Origin: Paracoccus everestensis
GTDB taxonomy: Bacteria > Pseudomonadota > Alphaproteobacteria > Rhodobacterales > Rhodobacteraceae
Length of the DNA: 64,000 nucleotides
Direction of reading: 5' to 3'
Assembly: GCF_021491915.1 (NCBI RefSeq)
Contig: NZ_CP090836.1
Coordinates: forward strand, 2,776,501-2,840,500
The first letter of the stretch is position 1; each line of letters opens with the position of its first letter. The position numbers were made by a program, and so were the translations under genes. A model generated the notes under the pieces. That model made no database searches, had not been told where the DNA came from, and worked only from the letters and a program-made list of their open reading frames with translations. This document shows positions 37,336-45,796 of this stretch, one piece after another.

Positions 37336-37881
37336 ATGATCACCGCCACAAGCATTATCCGCAACGCACCCGCACCGTTCGATGGCGAGGTTTCGCTGGA
37401 TTACGAAGGCCGCCTGTTGCGGCGCAAGAAGCTGACCTGCGCGGCGGGCGATTTCCTGGTGGACCTGCCCGAAGTGACCAGCCTGGAGGACGGCGACGCC
37501 TTTGAACTGTCCGATGGGCGCCAGATCGTGGTGCGCGCGAAACCCGAACCCGTGATGGTGATCCGCGGCCATCTGGCGCGCCTTTCCTGGCATATCGGCA
37601 ACCGCCACACCCCTTGCCGGATCGAGGCCGATCGCCTGATCATCCGCCAGGACCATGTGCTGGAGGCGATGCTGCGCAAGCTGGGGGCCGAGATTTGCCA
37701 CAAGGAACTGCCCTTCCGCCCGGAAGGGGGCGCTTATGGCCATGGCCGGACCTTCGGCCACGACCACGGGCACAATCCCTCGGGCCTCCCGTCCCATGCA
37801 CATGACCACGATCCAGCCAAGGGGCACAGCCATTCGAACGGGCACAGCCATTCCAACGGCCATATCCACCACCACGCCTGA
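37336..37881 (+). CDS. ureE: Urease accessory protein UreE (nickel metallochaperone)
   Basis: UreE delivers nickel to the UreDFG-apourease complex. The 181-residue protein has the two-domain core with GHLARLSWHIGNRH and VLEAMLRKLGAEI. The long C-terminal His-rich tail from about residue 136 to 181 contains two tandem GHSHSN units and ends in HIHHHA, suited to bind several metal ions. GGGAGG lies before the ATG. The last 80 nt overlap the presumed start of ureF in another frame. Confidence 0.95.
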   Translation: MITATSIIRNAPAPFDGEVSLDYEGRLLRRKKLTCAAGDFLVDLPEVTSLEDGDAFELSDGRQIVVRAKPEPVMVIRGHLARLSWHIGNRHTPCRIEADRLIIRQDHVLEAMLRKLGAEICHKELPFRPEGGAYGHGRTFGHDHGHNPSGLPSHAHDHDPAKGHSHSNGHSHSNGHIHHHA

Positions 37882-38506
37882 GGCCGCGCGGCTGCTTCTG
37901 GCCCAGATCCTGTCGCCCGCCTTTCCCGTGGGCGGCTTTGCCTGGTCGCAGGGTCTGGAATGGGCGATGGATCAAGGGGCCGTCTCCCGTGCGACCCTTT
38001 CGCAATGGCTGGCGGACTGGATGGATCATGGTGCAGGCTGGACGGATGCCGTTCTTGCCGCGCTGTCGCTGCGCGCCACGGATCACGCGTCCCTGGACGA
38101 TCTGGCCCGCGCCGCCTGCCTGACCGCGCAACGCCTGGCCGAGACGGTCGAACAGGGCACCGCCTTCGCCGCCAATATCACGGCCCTGACCGGCCAGCCG
38201 CAGCCCCCAGCCGCGCTTCCCGTGGCCTTTGGCCGCACCTGCGCCGCGATGCCCCTGCCGCACCCGGAAATCATCGCGGCCTTTCTGCAAGCCCAAGCCG
38301 CAGCGCTGATCAGCACCGCCGTCCGCTTCATGCCCCTCGGCCCGGTCGAGGGACAGCGGATGCTGACGGCGCTGCAGCCCGCGATCCTTGCCACGGCCGG
38401 CCGCGCCGCCGAAGCCACCGAAGACGACCTTGCCAGCACGGCTTGGGGCGCAGACATCGCCGCGATGCGGCACGAAACCATGACAGTCAGGATATTCAGA
38501 TCATGA
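37802..38506 (+). CDS. ureF: Urease accessory protein UreF
   Basis: The conserved part begins at [20 protein letters not shown], shown here as the family hallmark, and continues with [15 protein letters not shown] and [14 protein letters not shown]. UreF links UreD to UreG in the activation complex. The ATG at 37802 gives 234 residues and starts inside the ureE His tail, giving a low-complexity N-terminus with GTAIRT and GTAIPT. No other ATG, GTG or TTG lies nearer the conserved region, so this start is the best available but uncertain. The stop overlaps ureG by 4 nt. Confidence 0.9.
   Translation: MTTIQPRGTAIRTGTAIPTAISTTTPEAARLLLAQILSPAFPVGGFAWSQGLEWAMDQGAVSRATLSQWLADWMDHGAGWTDAVLAALSLRATDHASLDDLARAACLTAQRLAETVEQGTAFAANITALTGQPQPPAALPVAFGRTCAAMPLPHPEIIAAFLQAQAAALISTAVRFMPLGPVEGQRMLTALQPAILATAGRAAEATEDDLASTAWGADIAAMRHETMTVRIFRS
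37823..37858 (+). repeat. 18-bp tandem repeat read in two frames (ureE and ureF)
   Basis: Two 18-nt units (37823-37840 and 37841-37858) differ at one base. In the ureE frame each codes for GHSHSN; in the ureF frame they code for GTAIRT and GTAIPT. The repeat keeps both frames open and could change in copy number without breaking either gene. Confidence 0.7.
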
Positions 38507-39126
38507 GCCAGAACGGTCCCCTCCGCGTCGGCATCGGCGGCCCTGTCGGCGCCGGCAAGACCACGCTGACCGAGCAACTGGCCCGCGCGCTTGCCCCGCG
38601 CCTGTCCATGGCCGTGATCACCAACGACATCTACACGCGCGAGGATGCCGAGGCGCTGATGCGCGCCCAGGTTCTGCCCGCCGAACGCATCCGGGGCGTG
38701 GAAACGGGCGGCTGCCCCCACACGGCGATCCGGGAAGACGCCAGCATCAACCTGGCCGCCATCGCCGACCTGAATGCGGCCTTCCCGGACCTGGACCTGA
38801 TCCTGATCGAATCGGGAGGCGACAACCTGGCCGCGACCTTTTCCCCGGAACTGGCCGACCTGACCATCTATGTCATCGACACGGCGGCAGGCCAGGACAT
38901 CCCCCGCAAGCGCGGGCCGGGACTGGCGCGATCGGATCTGCTGGTGGTGAACAAGACCGACCTTGCGCCCCATGTGGGCGTGGACGCGTTGTTGCTGGAA
39001 TCCGACGCGCGAACCGCGCGCGGTGCCCGCCCGGTGGTCATGGCGCAGTTGCGCCACGGGGCAGGCGTGCAGGATATCGTCGATTTCCTGATCGACCAAG
39101 GCGGCCTGCAACCCTGCGCAGCCTGA
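38503..39126 (+). CDS. ureG: Urease accessory protein UreG (GTPase)
   Basis: UreG uses GTP to drive nickel transfer into urease. The 207-residue SIMIBI GTPase has the P-loop GGPVGAGKT, the metal motif CPH in [21 protein letters not shown] and the base-specificity motif NKTD. It ends the urease operon; urtA starts 186 nt downstream. Confidence 0.98.
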   Translation: MSQNGPLRVGIGGPVGAGKTTLTEQLARALAPRLSMAVITNDIYTREDAEALMRAQVLPAERIRGVETGGCPHTAIREDASINLAAIADLNAAFPDLDLILIESGGDNLAATFSPELADLTIYVIDTAAGQDIPRKRGPGLARSDLLVVNKTDLAPHVGVDALLLESDARTARGARPVVMAQLRHGAGVQDIVDFLIDQGGLQPCAA

Positions 39127-39139
39127 GCCTGCCTGCGCC

Positions 39140-39167
39140 ACGGGCAGTTGCCCCCTGCTCTGCCCGT
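39140..39167. terminator. Possible hairpin after ureG
   Basis: ACGGGCAG (39140-39147) and CTGCCCGT (39160-39167) form an 8-bp stem with a 12-nt loop, 14 nt after the ureG stop. There is no T-run, so it may only partly separate the urease and urea-transport units. The rest of the gap to urtA holds nothing I recognise. Confidence 0.35.
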
Positions 39168-39312
39168 TGCCCGTTCAGTTGCCGCACCACGCGCCTGGAT
39201 CCTGCCTCAAGCCTGTTCAGACCTTTCAAATCCCGGCTTGCTGCACCTGCGAAGGCCCCGCGCCTTCACGGAAACAACAGGGACACGGGCCGAACGGCTG
39301 GGGAAGGTGATG

Positions 39313-40596
39313 ATGAACAAACTGTCCACGATGCTGGCGCTGACCACTGCGATGGGGCTGGCGACCGGGGCCATGGCGCAGGAAGGCGAGCCGATCAGGA
39401 TCGGCGTGCTGCATTCGCTGTCGGGCACCATGGCGATTTCGGAAACGACGCTGAAGGACACGGTCCTGATGATGGTCGAACAGCAGAACGCCAAGGGCGG
39501 GCTTCTGGGCCGCCCGCTGGAAGCCGTGGTGGTGGACCCCGCATCCGACTGGCCGCTGTTTGCCGAAAAGGCGCGCGAGTTGCTGACCGTTTCCGAGGTG
39601 GATGCGATCTTCGGCTGCTGGACCAGCGTGTCGCGCAAGTCGGTCCTGCCGGTGATCGAGGAACTGAACGGCCTGCTGTTCTATCCCGTCCAGTACGAAG
39701 GTGAGGAGTCGTCCAGGAACGTGATCTATACCGGCGCCGCGCCGAACCAGCAGGCGATCCCGGCGGTGGACTACATGGCCGAGGAACTGGGCGTCGAGAA
39801 ATGGGCGCTGCTGGGCACCGACTACGTCTATCCGCGCACCACGAACAACATCCTGGACGCCTATCTGAAGGGCAAGGGCGTGGCGGAAGGCGACATCTTC
39901 GTCAACTACACTCCCTTCGGCCATTCCGACTGGTCCAAGATCGTGGCCGATGTCGTGGCGCTTGGGGCGGATGGCAAGAAGGTGGGCGTGGTGTCCACCA
40001 TCAACGGCGACGCGAATGTAGGCTTCTACAAGGAACTGGCGGCGGCAGGTGTCAGCGCCGACGACATCCCGGTCATGGCGTTTTCGGTGGGCGAGGAGGA
40101 ACTGGCGGGCCTGGATACCGCGAACCTGGTCGGGCACCTGGCCGCCTGGAACTATTTCCAGACCGCCGAATCGGACGGCAACACCGCCTTCATCGAGGAA
40201 TGGAAGGCCTTTATCGGCGACGACGAACGGGTGACCAACGACCCGATGGAGGCCACGGTGATCGGCTTCAACGCCTGGGTCGCGGCGGTCGAAAAGGCCG
40301 GCACCACCGATGTCGATCCGGTTCTGGACGCCATTATCGGGGTTGAGGTTCCGAACCTGACCGGCGGCACCGCCACGATCCTGCCGAACCACCACCTGAC
40401 CAAGCCCGTCCTGATCGGGGAAATCCGCGAGGACGGCCAGTTCGACATCGTCAGCCAGACCGAGCCCGTGCCGGGCGACGCCTGGACCGACTTCCTGCCG
40501 GAATCGGCCAAGCTGGACGCCGACTGGCCGGGCAAGGACTGCGGAATGTTCAACACCGAAACGAACGCCTGCGTGCAGGTCCAGTCCAACTATTGA
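39313..40596 (+). CDS. urtA: Urea ABC transporter substrate-binding protein
   Basis: UrtA binds urea in the periplasm. The 427-residue protein has a signal peptide ending ATGAMAQ and the UrtA-specific sequence IRIGVLHSLSGTMAISE, FGCWTSVSRKSV and NGLLFYPVQYEGEE. GGGAAGG lies 5 nt before the ATG at 39313; an ATG one codon upstream is also possible. It heads urtABCDE, placed next to the urease genes that would use the imported urea. Confidence 0.96.
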   Translation: MNKLSTMLALTTAMGLATGAMAQEGEPIRIGVLHSLSGTMAISETTLKDTVLMMVEQQNAKGGLLGRPLEAVVVDPASDWPLFAEKARELLTVSEVDAIFGCWTSVSRKSVLPVIEELNGLLFYPVQYEGEESSRNVIYTGAAPNQQAIPAVDYMAEELGVEKWALLGTDYVYPRTTNNILDAYLKGKGVAEGDIFVNYTPFGHSDWSKIVADVVALGADGKKVGVVSTINGDANVGFYKELAAAGVSADDIPVMAFSVGEEELAGLDTANLVGHLAAWNYFQTAESDGNTAFIEEWKAFIGDDERVTNDPMEATVIGFNAWVAAVEKAGTTDVDPVLDAIIGVEVPNLTGGTATILPNHHLTKPVLIGEIREDGQFDIVSQTEPVPGDAWTDFLPESAKLDADWPGKDCGMFNTETNACVQVQSNY

Positions 40597-40643
40597 CCCG
40601 TCGGGGCGGCTCTCTCCGCCCCTTCTTTTCCGGGAATGCGCCC

Positions 40644-42557
40644 ATGATCCGCCCGCTGATCGTTCTTGCCCTGACGCTGCTTCTGGCGGCGCCCGCCGCG
40701 GCCAACCCCGCGCTTGAAGCGGTCATTGCCGACAACCTGGACCAGATCGAGAAGCCCTCGCGCCGGTCGGTGGAACCGCTGGTGGGCCGGATCGCGGCCA
40801 CCGGTCCCGAAGGTCTGGCCCTGCTGTCCGCCTGGGCCGACCGGTCGCTGGGCGTCACGGATGACGGGCGGCTGCTGATCGTGGCCGGTGATAGGGCCAG
40901 CGACGCGGTGACGGGCCAGCCCGTTCCCGGCGCCGATCCGAAAATGCTGCGCCCCAATTCCGGCGTGCGCGGCGTGATCGAATCTGTCCTGGTCGCGAGT
41001 GAGATTTCCAACCCCGACCCGGTGCGCCGGGCTGCCGCCCTGGCCTCCATCGCCCGCGACGGCACGGCCGAGCATCTGGCAGCCCTGCGATCTGCCGCGC
41101 CCGAAGCCGATCCTGCCCTGGCCTTGCAGCGCGATCGCGTGGCCAGCCTTTTGACGATCCGCTTCGATCCCGACCCCGCCGTCCGCGTCGCGGCCATCGA
41201 CGACCTGGCGGGCGGGGTGGGTCTCGACTTTCGTGCGGCGCTGAACCCGCTGCTGGTGACAACGCGCATCGCCGCGCCCGCCGAACCGGATGCCAACATC
41301 GCCCGCGAACTGACCGTTGGTGACGACGATTTCCCGCGCGAGGCCGCCATTGCCCTGCTGACCAGCCAAGGCATCCTGCAACCCCGCCTGACCCCCGCCG
41401 ACCAGCGCAACGCGCTTGCCGCCAACATCGTGAACGGAAGCGTGGGCGGCGTCCCGGTGGCAGACCTGTCCGACCCCGCCGCCCGTGACCGCGCCTACGA
41501 GGCGCTCGAGGCCTCGGGCGCGGTCCCCCCCGCCGCAACGGACGGCGAGGCTGACGCGGCAATCGCCGCCAATCGGTTTTTCGAAACCTACGCAGAACCC
41601 AATGCCGCCGTGACCGACGCCGCCCGCGCCGCGCAGACCGGCGCGCAGGTACGGCTGGCGGCCATGACCGGCATCGACCTGGGGCTGGACGCGCTGTCCT
41701 TGGCCTCGATCTATTTCCTGGCGGCCATCGGGCTGGCGGTGACCTTCGGGGTGATGCGCGTCATCAACATGGCGCATGGGGAATTCATCATGATGGGTGC
41801 CTATACCGGCTATGCCGTGCAAACCCTGATCGCCGACCGCACCCTGTCGCTGGTCGTGGCCTTGCCGCTGGCCTTCGTCGTGACCTTCGGCGCCGGGGTG
41901 CTGCTCTATCGGCTGGTCATCCGCCACCTAGCGCACCGTCCGCTGGAGACGCTGCTGGCGACCTTTGGCGTGTCCATCGCGCTGCAACAGTTGGCCAAGA
42001 ACATCTTCGGCACCCAGGCCCGCCCGCTGACCGCCCCCGCCTGGCTGGAAGGATCCATCATCGTCAACGACGTGATCTCGATTTCCTCGATCCGGGTGGC
42101 GATCTTCGTGCTGGCCCTGCTGTTCCTGGGCCTGTTCCTGTTCATCATGAAGCGCACCCGGCTTGGGCTGGAGGTCCGCGCCGTGACCCAGAACCCCGGC
42201 ATGGCGGCGTCGATGGGCATCAACCCCGATCGCATCGCCATGATGACCTTTGGCCTGGGATCGGGCATCGCGGGCATCGCGGGCGTGGCCATCGGGCTGT
42301 TCGCGCAGGTCACCTCGGAACTGGGCCAGCAATACATCGTGCAAAGCTTCATGACCGTGGTCGTGGGGGGCGTGGGCAACATCTGGGGCACGCTGGCGGG
42401 CGCCACGCTGATCGGCGGGCTGTCCAAGGTGATCGAGGCGCTGAACCCCGCCAACACCCTGGCCGCGCAGACCTTCATGATCCTGTTCATCATCATCTTC
42501 ATTCAGTTCCGCCCGCGCGGCATCATCCCGCAACGCGGCCGCGCGGCAGAGGCGTGA
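40644..42557 (+). CDS. urtB: Urea ABC transporter permease UrtB
   Basis: The 637-residue protein starts with a signal-like segment and about 330 periplasmic residues rich in Ala with HEAT-like helical repeats, followed by a LivH-type permease (from about 350) with MRVINMAHGEFIMMGAY and about eight helices. This long N-terminal extension is a known feature of UrtB. The EAA-like loop RAVTQNPGMAASMGIN contacts the ATPases. Confidence 0.95.
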   Translation: MIRPLIVLALTLLLAAPAAANPALEAVIADNLDQIEKPSRRSVEPLVGRIAATGPEGLALLSAWADRSLGVTDDGRLLIVAGDRASDAVTGQPVPGADPKMLRPNSGVRGVIESVLVASEISNPDPVRRAAALASIARDGTAEHLAALRSAAPEADPALALQRDRVASLLTIRFDPDPAVRVAAIDDLAGGVGLDFRAALNPLLVTTRIAAPAEPDANIARELTVGDDDFPREAAIALLTSQGILQPRLTPADQRNALAANIVNGSVGGVPVADLSDPAARDRAYEALEASGAVPPAATDGEADAAIAANRFFETYAEPNAAVTDAARAAQTGAQVRLAAMTGIDLGLDALSLASIYFLAAIGLAVTFGVMRVINMAHGEFIMMGAYTGYAVQTLIADRTLSLVVALPLAFVVTFGAGVLLYRLVIRHLAHRPLETLLATFGVSIALQQLAKNIFGTQARPLTAPAWLEGSIIVNDVISISSIRVAIFVLALLFLGLFLFIMKRTRLGLEVRAVTQNPGMAASMGINPDRIAMMTFGLGSGIAGIAGVAIGLFAQVTSELGQQYIVQSFMTVVVGGVGNIWGTLAGATLIGGLSKVIEALNPANTLAAQTFMILFIIIFIQFRPRGIIPQRGRAAEA

Positions 42558-42558
42558 C

Positions 42559-43794
42559 ATGACCCGGCAATCCTTCATCCTGCGCAACCCCTCGATCCTG
42601 GTGGTGCTGGCGGTTCTGGCCGTCTTCATTGTCGCCGTGACCCTGCTGAGCCAGGCCTATGGCACCGGGCTGATCCCCACATCCACCGTGAAGGTGCTGG
42701 GCAAGACATTGTGCCTGGCGCTTGCGGCGGTGGCGATGGATCTGGTCTGGGGCTACCTGGGGATCCTGTCGCTGGGGCAGATGGCGTTCTTTGCCCTTGG
42801 CGGATACCTGATCGGGCAATGGCTGATGTATGCGCGGACCGAAGGCATCGTCGCGGCATCCATGGCCGGAAACCCCATTCCACCCACCCCACAGGAACTG
42901 CGGGAGGGCGTCGCCAACCAGATCTTCGGCGTGGTCGGATCGTCCGACCTGCCGCTGGCCTGGTCCTTCGCCCATTCGCTGCCGATCCAGCTTCTGCTGG
43001 TCTTGGCGGTGCCCGGCCTGCTGGCCCTGGTCTTCGGATGGCTGGCCTTCCGCAGCCGCGTCAACGGGGTCTATCTGTCGATCCTGACCCAGGCAATGAC
43101 GCTGGCCTTGGCCTTGTGGCTGTTCCAGAACGACAGTGGCTTCCGGGGCAACAACGGGCTGTCGGGCTTGCAGAACATTCCCGGCCTCGATGCGGTCGAT
43201 CAGGCGACGCTGTCGGTCTGGTTCCTGTGGGCCTCGGCCATGACCCTGGGCCTGGCTTACGTCTTGGCGGCATGGCTGGTCAGCGGCAAGTTCGGCAGCG
43301 TGATCCGCGCGATCCGCGACGACGAGACCCGCGTGCGCTTCCTGGGCTATCCGGTCGAGGGCTTCAAGCTGGTGGTCTTCACCCTGGCCGCAGTGATCAC
43401 CGCCATCGCGGGGGCGCTGTATTACCCGCAGGCAGGGATCATCAACCCGGCCGAGCTGATGCCCATCGCCTCGATCTATCTGGCGGTCTGGGTGGCGATC
43501 GGCGGACGCGGCAGGCTGTATGGCGCGATCATCGGCGCGGTCGTCGTCTCGCTGCTGTCAAGCTGGTTCACGGGCGGGCGGGCGCCGGGGATCCGCCTGC
43601 CGGGCTATACGGTGAACTGGGTGGACTGGTGGCAGGTGGCGCTTGGCATCAGCTTCGTGGGGGTCACGCTGTTCGCGCCCAAGGGCATCGCGGGCATCGT
43701 CGATTGGCTGGGCGGATTGCGCCCGCCGCAGCGGCATGGCCGCGACCTTGGTCCCGACCAGGGCGCGTTGCAGGAACAGGAGGCCAAAGCATGA
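42559..43794 (+). CDS. urtC: Urea ABC transporter permease UrtC
   Basis: The 411-residue LivM-type permease has about ten helices, the family segments GYLGILSLGQMAFFALGGY and the cytoplasmic loop RAIRDDETRVRFLGY. It starts 1 nt after the urtB stop and overlaps urtD by 4 nt. Confidence 0.95.
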   Translation: MTRQSFILRNPSILVVLAVLAVFIVAVTLLSQAYGTGLIPTSTVKVLGKTLCLALAAVAMDLVWGYLGILSLGQMAFFALGGYLIGQWLMYARTEGIVAASMAGNPIPPTPQELREGVANQIFGVVGSSDLPLAWSFAHSLPIQLLLVLAVPGLLALVFGWLAFRSRVNGVYLSILTQAMTLALALWLFQNDSGFRGNNGLSGLQNIPGLDAVDQATLSVWFLWASAMTLGLAYVLAAWLVSGKFGSVIRAIRDDETRVRFLGYPVEGFKLVVFTLAAVITAIAGALYYPQAGIINPAELMPIASIYLAVWVAIGGRGRLYGAIIGAVVVSLLSSWFTGGRAPGIRLPGYTVNWVDWWQVALGISFVGVTLFAPKGIAGIVDWLGGLRPPQRHGRDLGPDQGALQEQEAKA

Positions 43795-44531
43795 CGGCGT
43801 TGCTGGAGGTGGACGGCATTTCCGTCAGCTTTGACGGGTTCCGGGCGATCAACAACCTGTCCTTCAGCATCGGCCCTGTCGAGTTGCGGGCCGTGATCGG
43901 TCCCAATGGGGCGGGCAAGACCACCTTCATGGACATCGTGACCGGCAAGACCCGCCCCGACGCGGGCGACGTGAAATGGGGCAGCCCGCCGAAATCGCTG
44001 CTGCGCATGAACGAGGCGCAGATCGCCCGCGAGGGCGTGGGGCGCAAGTTCCAGCGTCCCACCGTCTTCGAGGACCAGAGCGTCGCGGACAACCTGACCA
44101 TGGCGCTGAAGGCCAACCGCAGCCCCTTTGCCGTGCTGGGCTGGCGGCCGTCGCGCGCGTCAGCGGAACGGGTCGCGGACCTGGCCTCCGAGGTCGGCCT
44201 GGCAGCCCAGGTCGCCCGCAAGGCCGGGGAATTGTCCCATGGGCAAAAGCAATGGCTGGAAATCGGGATGCTGCTGGCATCGGCCCCGCGCCTGCTGCTG
44301 GTCGATGAACCCGCCGCCGGCATGACGCTGGCGGAACGAGAGCAAACCACGGCCCTGCTGGTGCGGCTGGCGCAGACCCGCGCCGTGGTGGTGGTGGAAC
44401 ACGACATGGACTTCGTGCGCCGCCTGAACTGCAAGGTCACGGTCCTGCACCAGGGGTCGGTGCTGGCGGAAGGTTCCCTGGACCATGTGACCCGCAATCC
44501 CGACGTCGTCGAAGTCTATCTGGGGCGCTGA
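43791..44531 (+). CDS. urtD: Urea ABC transporter ATPase UrtD
   Basis: The 246-residue LivG-type ATPase has Walker A GPNGAGKT, signature LSHGQKQWLEIGM (the variant typical of UrtD), Walker B LLLVDEPAAGM and the switch His in VVEHDMDFV. It starts inside the end of urtC (ATGA). Confidence 0.96.
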   Translation: MTALLEVDGISVSFDGFRAINNLSFSIGPVELRAVIGPNGAGKTTFMDIVTGKTRPDAGDVKWGSPPKSLLRMNEAQIAREGVGRKFQRPTVFEDQSVADNLTMALKANRSPFAVLGWRPSRASAERVADLASEVGLAAQVARKAGELSHGQKQWLEIGMLLASAPRLLLVDEPAAGMTLAEREQTTALLVRLAQTRAVVVVEHDMDFVRRLNCKVTVLHQGSVLAEGSLDHVTRNPDVVEVYLGR

Positions 44532-44534
44532 AAG

Positions 44535-45242
44535 ATGCTGGAAGCCACCAACCTGACCCTGCATTACGGCGGAAGCCAGATCCTGCACGGGATCGACATC
44601 ACGGCCCGCCCCGGATCCGTGACCTGCGTGATGGGCAACAACGGCGTGGGCAAGACATCGCTGATGAACCTGCTGGCCGGGCGGCATCCCCGATCCGGGG
44701 GCACCCTGCGGTTCGACGGCCGTGACTTGGGGCGCGTCACGGCGCAAGCAATGGCGCGCATGGGCGTGGGCTATGTCCCGCAGGGCCGGGCGATCTTTCC
44801 CATGCTGACCGTGCGCGAGAACCTGCAGACGGGATTCGCCTGCCTGCCCCGCAGGGACCGCCGCATTCCGGACGAGCTCTTCGACAGCTTCCCCGTCCTG
44901 GCGGAAATGGCCCACCGACGCGGCGGCGATCTGTCGGGCGGCCAGCAGCAACAGCTTGCCATCGCCCGCGCCCTGATCACAAGACCGCGCGTCCTGCTGC
45001 TGGACGAACCGACCGAGGGGATCCAGCCCAACATCATCGCCCAGATCGGCCGCGTCATCGCGGGCCTGCGAGACCGGGGCGACATGGCGGTTGTCCTGGT
45101 CGAACAGTTCTTCGATTTCGCCTGGGACCTGGGCGATGATTTCCTGGTCCTGGAACGCGGCCGCGCGGTGATGCAAGGCCCCAAGGCCAGCCTGCGCCGC
45201 GCCGACCTGCATGCAAGGCTTTCCGGTCACGCGGCGGCGTGA
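44535..45242 (+). CDS. urtE: Urea ABC transporter ATPase UrtE
   Basis: The 235-residue LivF-type ATPase has Walker A GNNGVGKT, signature LSGGQQQQLAIARAL, Walker B VLLLDEPTEGIQP and VLVEQFFDFA. It completes the importer and starts 3 nt after urtD. The 99-nt gap to the convergent holC has a weak AGCGCC/GGCGCT dyad at 45322-45343. Confidence 0.96.
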   Translation: MLEATNLTLHYGGSQILHGIDITARPGSVTCVMGNNGVGKTSLMNLLAGRHPRSGGTLRFDGRDLGRVTAQAMARMGVGYVPQGRAIFPMLTVRENLQTGFACLPRRDRRIPDELFDSFPVLAEMAHRRGGDLSGGQQQQLAIARALITRPRVLLLDEPTEGIQPNIIAQIGRVIAGLRDRGDMAVVLVEQFFDFAWDLGDDFLVLERGRAVMQGPKASLRRADLHARLSGHAAA

Positions 45243-45341
45243 TCAGGCCACGAACGGCATCCGGCTTTCCTTTCGCCAGGCCCGGGTTCAATCACACGGT
45301 CCGCCTTGTGGCACCGGCGCCAGCGCCAAGTCGATGCGGCG

Positions 45342-45791
45342 CTATCGCTTGCGTTCCCAGCGGCCGCCTTCCTCGGACCAGTATTCCGCCGCGACGCCCC
45401 CGCCGGTCAGCACCCGCCATTGGTCGCGCGCCCGGGCAGTGGCCGCCGCATCGCCGCCGTCGAAGATGATGCAGGCGCGTTCCAGGGCCTGCACCTCGGA
45501 AGGCGTGATCTCGGCCCCGTCAAGGGCCATCAGGCAGGCGGGATCGTTGGCGGCCCCCTGTCCGGCCAGCGTCAACAACACGGGCTGTCGCGCGTCATGC
45601 GGACCGCCGGCCAGGCCATGCGGCAGGAAGCCGTCGCCTTGCCACAGGTGCAGATCCAGCCGCTCCATCCGGCCCGGATCCGTGCCGCGCAGTTCCACGT
45701 GCCAGCCCGCCGCCAGCGACTTGCCGATCAGTTGCGGCAACAGGCTTTCGGCGGGGGACCGGGTCAGGTGATAGAACAGCGCGTTGCCCAC
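45342..45791 (-). CDS. holC: DNA polymerase III chi subunit
   Basis: HolC joins the clamp loader to single-strand-binding protein. The 149-residue protein starts NALFYHLTRSPAESLLPQL and has LHLWQGDGFLPHG and QPVLLTL, as in the family. It starts 5 nt after the pepA stop on the same strand, a pepA-holC order also found in other proteobacteria. Confidence 0.9.
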   Translation of the reverse strand: MGNALFYHLTRSPAESLLPQLIGKSLAAGWHVELRGTDPGRMERLDLHLWQGDGFLPHGLAGGPHDARQPVLLTLAGQGAANDPACLMALDGAEITPSEVQALERACIIFDGGDAAATARARDQWRVLTGGGVAAEYWSEEGGRWERKR

Positions 45792-45796
45792 CGGGC

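Noticed and set aside
37823..37858. Possible CRISPR or mobile repeat at the His-rich region
   Set aside because: Only two contiguous 18-bp units, explained by the repeated metal-binding peptide of UreE.
39127..39312. Sigma54 promoter for urtA
   Set aside because: I looked for a GG-N10-GC element in the gap and found no convincing match.
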